Shown here piece by piece: positions 22,300 through 33,486 of a stretch of DNA of 64,000 nucleotides. A model generated the notes under the pieces. That model did not search any database. It was given only the letters and a program-made list of their open reading frames with translations, and had not been told where the DNA came from. The position numbers and the translations under genes were made by a program. The DNA lies in the NCBI GenBank assembly GCA_010015655.1, contig ML976692.1:491426-555425 (forward strand), given 5' to 3'. The number at the start of each line of letters is the position of its first letter. Positions within the stretch are counted from its first letter, which is position 1. This DNA is from Bimuria novae-zelandiae CBS 107.79. Lineage: Eukaryota; Ascomycota; Dothideomycetes; Pleosporales; Didymosphaeriaceae.

Positions 22300-23109
22300 T
22301 CAAACATCTCCCATCGCTCGCGCCCTGTGAATCAGCACCCTCACATCCTCATTCCTCACCCCTGGATCTATATCCTCAAACCCCCACATTTCTAAATCAT
22401 GCACACTCGGCACGCACCCCTTTAACCTTCCCTTCTCCTTCCCCTCTCTAACACCAAAATCTCCCAGAAACGAATCTAACCGCCCCGACCGGACCGGCAG
22501 TCCCAACAGCTGCGGAAACGCCTCCTCAATCTTCCGCGCTAGCATCTGGAAACTCCGCCCATGCCCGCCCTCCATGTAATCCCTGTCCCACGACCTGCAC
22601 GACCAGCACGCATAGCTCTGCAGAAAAGCGTGGATGCTCTCGTGCACGAGAGTGCTGAGGAAGTCGAGCAGCACGTAGTCAGCAAAGTCGCACGATGTGC
22701 GGGAAGGGTTCATGGTGATGGTTAGGCCGAGGAGGCAAGAAGTCGTATTTCCGAGTTCGCTACGAGGTAGCTTTTTCCAGCGGAAGGTTGTGTGTGGGAT
22801 GGGGCCGCCGAAGAATAGCGTGTTGAGGGTTTCCCAGAGGTGCTGCATTTCTCGGGTAGGAAGGAGGGCGCGACCGTTGGGCCGGGAGGTGGTGCGGAGG
22901 ATGGAGGACCAGCGGCGGTCGCGCCAGGCGAGGAGGGTGGAGCGCGCGGTGAGCTGGGTGTTGTTGAGGTGGGAGACAGGCTGGTCGAAGTAGGCGATGG
23001 CGGTGCGGACGAGCTGCATGCCTTCTGCTGGCCATGCTACGCGCGAGGATAGTTTGGGCAGTGCGAAGACGGTGTTTCTGAAGCGGTTCGTTGTGAGGTT
23101 CTTGTGGAG
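22300..23109 (-). pseudogene. SprT-like metalloprotease, copy B, C-terminal piece
   Basis: This is the 3' portion of a gene whose 5' portion lies at 29173-29560, separated by a LINE. It encodes LFFGGPIPHTTFRW, the zinc site STLVHESIHAFLQS (HExxH), then MEGGHGRSF with the third His, and LLGLPVRSGRLDSF, aligned with the intact paralogue at 29857-31005. The first 17 bases on this strand (23109-23093) are the target duplication, so the reading frame continues exactly from the N-terminal piece. Apart from the insertion the frame is intact over about 270 codons. A shorter product could be made from the ATG at 23019, but it would lack the Cys motif and the beginning of the domain. Confidence 0.88.
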
Positions 23110-23128
23110 TAGTAGTAGTAGTAGTATT
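23110..23128 (-). repeat. Trinucleotide tail of the LINE
   Basis: (AGT)n is read on the plus strand, equal to (ACT)n at the 3' end of the LINE, directly next to the target duplication. Confidence 0.85.
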
Positions 23129-26100
23129 GGTTTTACGTCCTATGTAACCTCCCAGGGGGTATGTAGACGTGCCCTGCACTTAGTAAGGGCCACTCATGCT
23201 AGTGCTACCGCTGCTATAGGAGCGGCCTCTCTTGCTGCTGTCCCTCTCCAGATAGGGGCGACTTAGCTGTTTAATCTGGCCTTTGTGTGACAATAGTGGG
23301 AAAAGGGGTGGCCTTCTAGCTGCCCCTAGTCCTGTACAGAAGCATGCCAAGACTTATTAGAGGTAAGGAAAGATATATACACGCATATAAGTATATAAAA
23401 GAGAGAGCTAAGTCTTATATAGTAGATACCTTAGCAAGTTATAAGCAGGTAGCGTATTTACTTTATTTAAAGTAAGGGTTTACGTCTACTCGCCTATAAC
23501 GTAGTTAGCTAGTTACTTACTAACGTATGCTATTATTAATACTAAGTGTAAAAAGGGTTACGTATTCTCTTAGGCTTAGCGCCTTAAGGTACTATATTCC
23601 TTCTCTAGTATTTATTAGGGGATGTGTTAGGCGTTGCGGCTAATAGTTAAAGCGTCGCACTATCTATAGGCAGTGTATAATATAGTCTAGGGCTAGGTCT
23701 ACTCTACAGGTGCACGTGAGGGTCTCCTCATCATGCTTAAACTTTCTATAGTACCAGGCGTAGTTGCCGTGTCTTGTCCTCATGGATAGGAGCTTGGCCA
23801 GGGCGGGGCGTGTAAGCTCTAGCTCTGGCGGTTGCCTGGAGGGGGTGTATGCTAGGCCTTACTAGTTATACCATGTAGAGAGATTTAGTGTGCGTATGCG
23901 CTACTACTCTTATTATATAGCGCGTACGTATGCGCGCGCATTAGATTATAGACCTAATATTATAGGGTTAGCTACCTTCCCTATAGGTAGGCGTAGGTTC
24001 TTAGCTACCTTATCTGCTAGCTAATTAGCTAGCTTATTGCCTTTAATGCCCATGTAGCCTAGTAACTATTAGATTTAAATATCCTAAGTGTCTATAGCTT
24101 CCTAGTAGCGTATAAAGGCCTACTAGGATGACGGCGCGGGGTCTCCCCTAATACCCTAGATAACTAATGTGCTATCTATACACATCTAGATCTAGCTTAG
24201 GCGGTGCGCCTAAGTCTATAGCACGTGTTAAAAACTTTTCTAGGCCCCTACTACTTCTGCGTTAAAGACGTAGGCCCGCGTGTTAAGGGAGCCTTTACCT
24301 GTGTATAGCAGACTCTAGCCCTAGTACACAGCGTATTTATAGGTTACGTGGCGCTCGCCGTTTTCTGTGCGCTGTTCCGAGCCGTCTAAGAACACTGTAA
24401 TTGTCTTAGTAGGCAGGCTTGTCTACTATTATTTAAATTCTTTAGTAGTGAGCTTTTTAGGCTTATTATTTATAGGGTCTATTTGGCACTAGTTAGAATA
24501 GTGTAGTTATAGTAGTATAGGGCGGGGTACTAGTGCGAATAGCTATGCGAGTAGTTAAACTTTTATATATAGGCGCTATAGGCGTCTAGCGCCTCTTTCT
24601 CTATATGCTATAATTAGTCGCGTGCGCGCTATAAGTAAGTAATTTTTATTAACGTAGTGCAGGCGTATAGCGAATCTTACCTTACACTCTTTAAGCGCTA
24701 TAGCTACTAAGGGAATACCTGCGTCTTTATATAGCGTGGTAGTAGGCGTGGTGCGATAGGCAGGGATAACGCCTCTAACCGCTATTATAAGGGCCTTTTC
24801 TAGGGTGGCGATATGCCACCTAAGTCGTGTACTAACCTTTTGGTTCTGCGCAGCTCTTATAATCTTAGGGGGCTTCGTGCGCCCTCTATACCAGGCCTTG
24901 TTTCTATATAGTAGGCGTAGCAGTACGCATAAGATTACTACTTTACGTAGTAAGCTGGCTAGTAGGCTATGCTAGATCCTAGCAAGACTACGAATGTGCT
25001 ATATAATTACGCGTCCTTTAACTACGCGGGTAATAATATATATTTTAAAATTAAGCTTCTTATTAAAGTAAACACCTAGCTAGCGTAGCGCCTTATCTAG
25101 TAGTGTAGGTTAGAGGATAAGCTAATTATTAATCTAGATAGGTAGTAAATAGTTACTTTTCTACTTAGTTAGGTGTATTATTTCGAGTTTCTTTAGGGTA
25201 AATGCCACGTAATTAGCGTCTCCCTAGGAATTTATAGCGCCTATATCTTCTGCCAGCATTTCCACGTTCTGGTCTAGGGAGTAGGATCGCCTATAGAGGC
25301 AGATATTATCTACGTACCTAAAGCGCCTAGTAGGGTCTTGCTAAAGTAGCTCTGCCAGATAAAGTGTGTATAGCACTAGTAATAGTGGTGAGCCCTATAG
25401 CGTCCCGCACTGTACTAGGTAGGGCGCTGTGGTGGCTTCTCCTAATCGCACTTGGACGCGACGGTCCTAAAGGAAGTTTTTTATAATTAGGAGGGCGCTA
25501 TTATACTATCCTTAGACCTTTATTTTATATAGAAGTTAATTTTTAAGAAGTGCGTTAAAGGCGCCTTAGACGTCTATAGTAACTATAGTAACGTGCTAGC
25601 CGTTGGAGAAGGCGTCCTCTACGTTATATATAAAGGCGGCTACTAGGTCCATAACTAATCTCTTAGGGAGAGCCCCCTCGTATTAGGGGCTTAGTATGCC
25701 GTGTGCTATAGCAGTGCTAGCAAATCTCCTTACTAAGATTCTCTCTAGGCCCTTACTAAGGCAGGATAGCAGGGCGATAGGTCTCTATAATCTAGGGGAG
25801 GATTTATCCTTTTTACCTATCTTAGGTATTATAATAACCTCTGCGACCCTCCACGCGTGGGGGAAGTAGCTAAGGGCTAGACAGCGCTAGTATAGGCTAG
25901 TAAGATATGTCTAGATATAGTGCTAGCATGTAGTAAGCATGCGGACAGTAATCCCGTTTATACTAGGTAAGGTACTTAAGACTCTTATTATATTACGCTT
26001 AACCTCTTTAAGGGAAAGGTATAGGTCCTAAAGGAGGGCGTGATAGCCTTATAATTCTTAGACGTTAGGTTCTAGAGCCTCTAGTAGGTTATTATTATTA

Positions 26101-29100
26101 TTAAAATAATAAAGTATTGCTTATCTAAGCGTTTCTACTTTCTCTTACGGGTTAGTAATATAGCGCCCCTCGTAGGCTAGCGGCGGGTCTAGTCTTGTTA
26201 GCTCTAGCTTATGCTAGCCTATAATTTAAAAGAGGTTAGAGTCCTCCTTTACGCTATTAATAGTATATTGCTAGTATTATTTCTTAGCCTTTCTTACTAT
26301 AGTTAGAAAGCTATAAGTCTCTAGGGTCTAGGTGCCTATGTGGCCCTGTCTAGACTTAAGGTGCAGGCGCCTGGCGTTAGCGTACTTATTTATTTACTAA
26401 GGTGCCGCCTTCCTGCTATCCCTCTTTAGGTAGCCAGTTTTATGTAGAGTATCTTAGAGTAATAAGGTTAGCGCTGTAGCGCACTCTTCTACCTAGCGTA
26501 GATTAGAGGCTACTACTATTAAGGGTAGCTATAGCATACCTATTATAACTAGCTAGGTAAAGGGAAGAAGCTTCTTTCTAAGAAGCCTAAGGTAATATTA
26601 TTTATAGCTTAGTGTGCCTCTACCTAGTAGTGTCGTAACTAAAGTAGCGTAGTTAAAGCTATAGTGCAGGTCGTCGCGCACCTCTATCTTAGTAAAGGCG
26701 ATATTAGAGAAGCTAAGGTCTAAGACGTGGCTAGCTCTATAGGTAGCTCTACTAGGTTCTCTAATATAGTTTATGCTGCTAACTATAGCCTAGCGCGTAA
26801 GCTCGGCGCCGCCTTATAAGATAGTAATACTAGGCTTAAATATATCGTGCTTAGTGTTAAAGTCTCCCCCTACTAGGCATCTTGCTAGGGGGGTAAGGCC
26901 TATAACATACTCTAGGACTGGTGTGGTCTAAGGCTGCCTATAGATATTAAGGATAGAGACCCCGTTAACCTAAATCTATTGTCTGTTCCTGTCCTGCAGG
27001 GGCGCTATGGTCGTAATGTAGAGCTATGCGCCTTTTAGCGTATAGATAAGAACTCTAGGTCTCTATATCTCCCTGTGCTAGGGGTTGTCCTAGCTATTAA
27101 TAGGTAGATATAGCTAGTAGCTTAGGTAGTTTAAGGTGCGGGTGCCAGGCCACGTAGCCAGCTCTTATATATATACTACGTTAATACCTTCTTAAAAAGC
27201 AAGTTCTAGGGCTATAATATAGCTAGGCGAGCTTCGCCCTACATTTATCTAGCTAACCTATATATTACGCTCCCTAAGGGGAGTCCTTTATCTTTATAAG
27301 GGTATACTTAATATAAAAGATTATTCTCGTCGCTTATACTTATATCTCTCTCTAATAAGGATAAAGCTATGTAATTTTAAGGTGGCGTAACGCTACGCGC
27401 TAACATCGCCACTAGATTTAGGTTCCTAGGGATATAAGTAGAGCGTTATAGGCGGGTAGAAGGTCTTATTAACGCCTCTATTCCTAGGTTACGTTACTTA
27501 TTAGCGTTTACTAGCGTTATTATTGCGCCTACTAAATGTGAGCTAGAGGCAGCGGGGGCACTATATAGGCCATTACGAAGCTCTGGTGAGCTGTCCTGGG
27601 CTGCCGCGGTTGCTACCTCTGTTTTGGTACCTAGGGACGGGCGATTAGCGTGCTTATAGGCCTAGTAACTAGCGCGGCGGTATATGCCTATTTCCCTCCT
27701 CGTTAGCCTAATAACTTGCTTGTTAACTTAGCGAGGCGCTGCTAGGCAGTTAATATACCCTACCTAATATAGGCTAAGATAGTTAGCGCACTACACTAGA
27801 TAGGTGTATCTTAAGCCTAGGGAGCCTGTGTAGTCCTTTTATTTCTTACTATAGTTATTATAGCGGGGGAGGCGCACGCATTTTAGTAGGTTATAATAGC
27901 CTTAGTAGCCTAGGTTATATTGTTATATAGCTAGGGTCTTAGTAATCTCCCTTAAGGCGCTACTATTGCCTAGGAGCCTAAATTATCGCACTTTCTTTAT
28001 AAAGGAGATAATTTAGGTAATAGTTCTGTCTTTATTAGCGCTATGCCTTGACTGTCTATAGTTAGCAGGTAGTAAGCCTGTCTATATAGCTACCTTATCC
28101 TCTATTATGTCGTGTGTGACTAGCACCTTTAGGCCTAGCAAGGATTGGTACGCGCTAGAGACGTTAAGTATAGTATAGTTAAACTATTTCTATAGTAGCT
28201 TAGCTATGCTACCTCCTATAGTGCTTATTATTAAATCTTTCTTTTCCTATTCTATAAGGCTATCTCTTATCTTATTATTAGCGGGGGTAACGGCCTATCC
28301 TGTCCTAGTCTTTAAGGCGCTAGGTATAGCGCTAAAGTCAAGGCCCAGCGTGTCGCAAATGGCCTTTCTAATTATATATAGTAAGCTCTGTGAGAGCCAC
28401 TCTGGCGCAGGCATAGTAATAAAGATCCTAGGGTCCTTAGTATTGCTTTAACTATGGCGGGTATGTCTATTAGTAGTAGTCCTAGTGCTACTCTAGTTAT
28501 TACTAAAGGTAATATACCTTATGCTTAAGGGGTTCGCGCTAGTAACTACGTTTACCTATATTTTTAGCCCTATAGCCCTACTATAGTTATAGCTACTATC
28601 GCTAGCACTAGTGCTAGCGTTAGTATTAATACTTTTAGTATAGTCTATGCGTAAGAGGCTTAGCGCTAAGGTAGAGTTTTTTAAGACCTATATAACGCGC
28701 TAGCAGAGGGCGTTAGCGACTACCTACTCTTTAGAGAGCTTATAGGTATTAAGGCAGCTATCTATAGCCTGTGCTAGGGTGTAGATTATAGTCTCTTAGG
28801 TGGCGGCAGCTTATTTAGCGGCCGTAATATAGGTTATTAGGGCTTTAGTTACTGTAGTAGTAGCTAGCGCGTTTCTGGTCTGCACTCCTTTACCTAGGTT
28901 AAGACGTAGTATTACTACTATATACTACTGTGGCTGTCTCCTTAAGGGGTGGCTTATATTAAGGTGCCTCGCTAACTCTAGGTCGGCGGGGCGGGTTACT
29001 GTAGAGGCTTCTAAGGGGAGTCTCGCAGGCGTCTCTATACTATTATTTACTAGCTACAGGCACTGCAGGGGCAGAGGATAGCGTAGAGATAGGTTTTAGG

Positions 29101-29172
29101 TAATTTTAAGATTAAATCTAATAAAAAATATACAGATTTTAACAGGTTCTCAAAATTCAGAAGTTGGTGAAG
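23110..29172 (-). mobile_element. Tad1-like LINE, RIP-mutated, inserted in SprT-like copy B
   Basis: The element is 6.06 kb, read right to left, flanked by a 17-bp exact target duplication (GTGAGGTTCTTGTGGAG at 23093-23109 and 29173-29189) and ending in an (ACT)n tail on the minus strand (23110-23128). Despite heavy CpA loss, the reverse-transcriptase core can be read near 25300-25420: GSPLSPLLF-like residues followed by FRYVDN (YxDD with the second D lost). The C-terminal RTRHGNYAWYYRKFKHDEE region with Cys residues lies at about 23700-23860, typical of the Tad1 clade. Further minus-strand relics extend to the 5' end. Many stops make it inactive. The clade name rests on these motifs only. 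Confidence 0.9.
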
Positions 29173-29560
29173 GTGAGGTTCTTGTGGAGAGGGGTGATGG
29201 TGAAGTGTGGCCAGCGGATGCAGTTGAAGATGCGGCTTCGGGGTCTGCAGATATCGCATGTGCATCTCTTGTTCTTCTCGCGGACCAGCGCGTCAAGCTC
29301 CTTGAGGCTCTTTAGTAGAGGGGTGCGGGTGAGGCCATCAAGAACGATCTCGAGGATATGGATGGTGTGTAGTCTGTCATGCATAAGAACTGTAAGTATT
29401 GCTGGAAAATACTAGCTAAATTCGAGAGGAGCTCTAAGGGCGACATGCTGAGCGCTGTGAACGTCACTCTTTCAAACGGACTCGTTTGAGCGGACAACAC
29501 ATTCAACAATGATTCGACTTGTCGATCATCCATGGTTCTAGAAAGTCTATTTCCATCCAT
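29173..29560 (-). pseudogene. SprT-like metalloprotease, copy B, N-terminal piece
   Basis: The minus-strand frame ending at 29173 carries LDALVREKNKRCTCDICRPR, matching the CYCDQC region of the intact paralogue, and then PLHKNLT, where the LINE interrupts it. The same LHKNLT codons recur at the start of the C-terminal piece because they lie in the 17-bp target duplication. An ATG at 29560 opens another frame (MDGNRLSRTMDDRQ), and a small intron or frameshift must join the two near 29400. The exact exon border is not resolved. Confidence 0.8.
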
Positions 29561-29856
29561 AGATATTTATATAAAGTCGAGGTTCCGGTGTTGAGACGTG
29601 GCGTGGGCTAGATTCATAGGACGTGCAAAAGGGGCGGGCCACAAAACTCTCTTGGTGTGACGTGTACCCTTCTCGTCCTTTTGCTCATAAATTTTCGTGA
29701 ACCGTATTCCATAGAACTATACTCGGGTATAGAATCGCCATCCAACTACCGAGGGCCCGATTTTGCGCTTGAGGTGACGTGAAGCGATGTCCCCTAAACA
29801 GAAGCCATGCGTAACCCTGGAAGGCACCGTGAGGACATGAACCCCAGTCATAAGTC

Positions 29857-31005
29857 CTACTCGAAAGAAAAAGGCTCTGAGATGCTTGGTTCTTTTAATT
29901 CGAGAAGATTCTTCTGTGCAGCATTCCAATGCTTCGTCTCCAATTGTTGGCGCAAAAATTCAGCGTGTCGCTTTTCGCGAGAGCCCATAGCATACCCTTC
30001 GAGCCACTTCTTGTAGTATTGATCTGGTTTGAATTCGGACTTGTACTTTTGAGACTCTTCGCAAACATCTTTCAAGTAGCTTGTCCTTAAAATAAGCTGC
30101 TCGGGTTTCCACCAATCGAAATTGTGCGCACTTGGGACTTGAATATAAGGCCAATCCCCAGGTCGACAGATTTCTTCGAGCACTCCCAGATCCACAGGCA
30201 GACCGAAAAGCTCCAGGAAAGATTTCTCCACAGCTGTTGCGAGGACCATCCAGGGCAACCCGTGACCTTCCATAAGATTGATGCGCCGGGTGATGTCATA
30301 GTCTTGTGTGAGCTGGCTTGTTCGGTGGATATATTTTAGGATATGTGCGTGAGTCTGTTCGTGAAGCACAGTACTCAAGAAACTGAGCAAATGTGGCTCC
30401 CAGTTATTCTTCTGGCGATAAGTTGGGTTTATGAATATTTTAGTACAAGGACCCATAAACACCTGGACAGAGCAAGTTGTGTAGCCGAGTGTGTCGAACG
30501 TAAGATTTGGGTCCCAGCCGATGCTGTCTCTCGTGAGAGGAGTGTTTCCGACGAAGAATAGCTGGTTAAAATAGTGATGCAACTGCTCTAATTCCTCACA
30601 TGAGATTACATCCCTCCAGGTGCTGGAATTTTTCCGTATTCGCAATATGTCTGCACAGCTGCGTCGCTCGATCCAGTCTCGAATCCAATCGACCGCGTGC
30701 ACTTGCCGAGCGTTGAGCAAGTGATATGGGCGATCAATATAGGTAATAAAAATCCGCACTAGCTCCATTGATTCGTATGCTTTGCTCGTTGTGAGTTTCG
30801 GTGTCGCATATGTTTTGTAGCCGGATCGGTACCATAGATACCACTTCTTTTTTCTGAGCAGGACAGGTTTAGGTAGTCGGTGAAGTTTCAGTATGCGTTC
30901 ATAGAAATAGGGATTGCACTGGTCGCAGTAACAGGTTTGAGCCTTCATACGATCCCAGAGCTCGGTGTGAGATTTTGGTTCCGGAAGGATATTAATTATC
31001 GTCAT
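29857..31005 (-). CDS. SprT-like zinc metalloprotease, copy C (intact)
   Basis: This is one exon of 382 residues from ATG 31005; the frame is open 22 codons further up but has no ATG there. Residues 26-30 contain CYCDQC, a CxCDxC motif shared with copy B. The central part (about 145-230) holds LFFVGNTPL, then the zinc site HEQTH at 215-219, with EGHG at 247-249 as the likely third ligand, the order seen in SprT/Spartan domains. The C-terminal 100 residues are charged and helical in character. Spartan proteases cut DNA-protein crosslinks, but the substrate of this divergent group is unknown. It lies about 300 bp upstream of copy B on the same strand once the LINE is ignored, so B and C look like a tandem duplication. 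Confidence 0.85.
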   Translation of the reverse strand: MTIINILPEPKSHTELWDRMKAQTCYCDQCNPYFYERILKLHRLPKPVLLRKKKWYLWYRSGYKTYATPKLTTSKAYESMELVRIFITYIDRPYHLLNARQVHAVDWIRDWIERRSCADILRIRKNSSTWRDVISCEELEQLHHYFNQLFFVGNTPLTRDSIGWDPNLTFDTLGYTTCSVQVFMGPCTKIFINPTYRQKNNWEPHLLSFLSTVLHEQTHAHILKYIHRTSQLTQDYDITRRINLMEGHGLPWMVLATAVEKSFLELFGLPVDLGVLEEICRPGDWPYIQVPSAHNFDWWKPEQLILRTSYLKDVCEESQKYKSEFKPDQYYKKWLEGYAMGSREKRHAEFLRQQLETKHWNAAQKNLLELKEPSISEPFSFE

Positions 31006-31888
31006 CGTGGCGCAAAAGATCGTGGCGGCAAGAGGTGAGGAAATATAGTGAGAGAGAAATAAAGGAAACAACGAGCGGGAATTAGTAGCGGCGGTGAGCG
31101 AGCGGTGAGTCTATGGCGGCTTCTTAGAAGGAGCGCATGTAGTTTTCCTCACCCTACAGAGATTGTCTTACCATGTGAAGCCTTCATGACCCACATTTTG
31201 TAATGGTTCGAGTTCCCCATCTCCCTCGGTACAGTAAAAGTCCACAATCACACACCACTGACAGCAAGCCTAAGTACAGTTGGTCAATACATTGTACACG
31301 TTATGGTGTATCGTACTGTAGCAGCTCTTTATGTTTTGTCCACTTCATGCATTTCATTAGGCTTTGCATTCTTTAACACTTAAAAACATGTGGTTCAACT
31401 GAGCTGTAAAAGGGGAAAGGACCTGAAGGTACGGCCGAGGTCCGCTGGGAATGTTGATATCTTCTACCAGGTTTTCATCCGGGGCGCCAGGATCGCTTTC
31501 GCAACTAATTTAACAAATGAATTCGAACACTGCCCAGTGTCTATGCTTGGAGCCAGGAAAAATGGCTCCGCGTAAATAATTGGTCCCAAACAAATATTTG
31601 AGCAACTCGTTGGAAGTGACAGAACTACGTTCAGATTGCCCGACATACGTGCAGTGGCGTATTGCCGTAGAAGAGCGCAGACGTATCGCTTATGGTATCA
31701 CGCAAAGTTAGTAAGACTACCTAGGTAGCGAAGCTTAATACTGTTCTATTAAGGAGCATCACCATTCCAACATGCTTTCGGAAGGTTGAGTATGATAAAG
31801 ATTACTTTAAGTAAGCATACAAGACTGTACAGCCACTTTTAGACAGACATTTTTGTTTCGCAAATCCCAAGTGCTCCACCCTGCCACC
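31006..31888. other. Intergenic, no gene seen
   Basis: This is the upstream flank of SprT-like copy C. No supported frame is present. Confidence 0.5.
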
Positions 31889-32530
31889 ATGCACCTACAG
31901 GACCACGCCAAAGACTTCTACCAGAGGCGCACACCTTTCGCATTAATCATGGCTAACCACGTGCGCACTCCGGAGACACCGCAATCCATATTGCCAATCT
32001 GAACCACGTCTTGACCATGGACGGGGCCAAGGAGTACGCAATTGCCGAGTCGAACGTAAAGCTGGAAGACTTTTCGATGCTGCGCATAAGCAGGGCCTGA
32101 TACCATCGACCGTCTAGAGTTCCCGGGTATCACCGTGGGCGGAGCCTTTAGCGGTGTAAGCGGCGAAAATATGTCTTGGAAGGATGGGCTCTTCGATGCG
32201 TGCGTTTGGGAAGTGGAAGTGATCTTGGGAAATGGCGAGGTCGTGCGTACAGTCAAATGAGGAGAAAAAGCCGACTTGTTCGATGCTGCGCGATGCAGTC
32301 GGGAGACGGTTGGGGTTGTGGCGTCGGTGAAAGTGCGATTGAGGGGACCCAAGATAGCGTGCTGGTGACGTACGAGAGGAAGAACAGCGCGAGAGAAACA
32401 ATCGATCACAATGCCAAGCTGTACGAGGAGGAAGACCGGAGTTTCGACTACATCGATGGAGTGGTGTGCAGCCAGGCGTAGGGTGTCATTGCGACGGCTC
32501 GCCACATCGGGTCTACATTATCCGAAGCAA
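31889..32530 (+). pseudogene. DHCR24-like FAD oxidoreductase, degenerate fragment
   Basis: Fragments in changing frames match Delta24-sterol reductase-like FAD-linked oxidases: HAKDFYQRRTPF near the start, NHVLTMDGAKEYAIAESNV, then EFPGITVGGAFSGVSGEN (FAD-binding PP-loop region) with GLFDACVWEVEVILGNGEVV, KADLFDAA, and finally EEDRSFDYIDGVVCSQA. Frameshifts separate these blocks, and stops fall after GEVVRTVK and CSQA. The rest of the family's length (about 500 residues) is missing. The gene is dead; no RIP-like AT bias is obvious, so ordinary decay is likely. Confidence 0.8.
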
Positions 32531-32700
32531 AGTAGTATCCAGCGCAACGTTTCCATAGAGACGATTGACGCTTTTCGAGCGCCTTTTTTATGTGTGGCCG
32601 TTTGGTGGACTGTATCAGCTATTCTCCATACTGTTCAAATAGTCGTTGAGTCTGGGAATCTCATTATGCCGCTTTGCCGGGGAGGTCCTCAATCTTCAGA

Positions 32701-33486
32701 TCATGATGGGTTCGACTCCGTTTGACGCCGTTCGAGATCAAATCGATCATTGCGCAGAATCCTTCCAAATGCGCTGTGGATGAAACCCGTCTCCTCGGTG
32801 GTGATAGGAGTACTAGGATGGCCAATGCGGTGCAGAAATGCGCGGGTATGCCAGGAGCTTGGGAAGTTGATATCGGCAAGAGATAAGATGGCTAGAGCGA
32901 CACTAGTGGAGTCTTCATGGTTCGAATCTTTATGGAGAGTGCTAATGATCTTCCAAAGCGTGGTCTCGTATGCGCCGCCAACCTCATCGATGTCGTTGTG
33001 CTCGGAGCAAGCACGTAGCGCGATGCGTAGAATTGTAAGCGCACCGTGGTCAACCCAGTGGTCTTCTGCAGAGTCCCACGGAAAGAATGGAGCCCCATTG
33101 AAGGTGTGAGGAGATGTATCGGAGCTAGGTTCGGTGATGGCGGTGGATGGTGAAGGGAAGTTGCTCGACTTGGACTCGGAAGTAGTGATGGTATCCATGG
33201 ACTGAGGCTCAGCTGCCCTGGGCGTACGTGTGGGTGTAATGAGAGGGTACGCAAGGCCCAGCGGCACTCGCTCTTGGGTGGTAGTATTGCTGTATCGGTA
33301 GAAGACCGGCGTCTCCAGGTTCAAGTCCATCTCCAAACGAGCGCGCTGTTGAGTTTCTTCTGCACACTTCTCCGCACGGCCTCTGCTCCTGAAGAGACGC
33401 CTCATATCCCGTTTGATAAGCGCAGGTGTCTTCTTGAGAGAGAACTTCTTGAGAAGCCAAGTGGACTTGAGGATAGAGGGACTCAT
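32701..33486 (-). CDS. Hypothetical protein, 261 aa
   Basis: A single exon runs from ATG 33486 to TGA-type stop at 32701. The N-terminal 40 residues are basic (LLKKFSLKKTPALIKRDMRR), followed by a Ser/Thr/Pro-rich linker and a more ordered C-terminal half with WDSAEDHWVDHGALTILRIAL and SVALAILSLADINFPSSWHT. No known domain is recognised. Amino acid composition and length suggest a real gene. A CDS this long in the middle of decayed neighbours also suggests selection, but there is no paralogue here to confirm it. Confidence 0.6.
   Translation of the reverse strand: MSPSILKSTWLLKKFSLKKTPALIKRDMRRLFRSRGRAEKCAEETQQRARLEMDLNLETPVFYRYSNTTTQERVPLGLAYPLITPTRTPRAAEPQSMDTITTSESKSSNFPSPSTAITEPSSDTSPHTFNGAPFFPWDSAEDHWVDHGALTILRIALRACSEHNDIDEVGGAYETTLWKIISTLHKDSNHEDSTSVALAILSLADINFPSSWHTRAFLHRIGHPSTPITTEETGFIHSAFGRILRNDRFDLERRQTESNPS

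Noticed and set aside
28206..28451. 81-codon plus-strand hydrophobic frame inside the LINE
   Set aside because: It lies antisense in RIP-mutated LINE DNA; the hydrophobic look comes from AT-rich codons.
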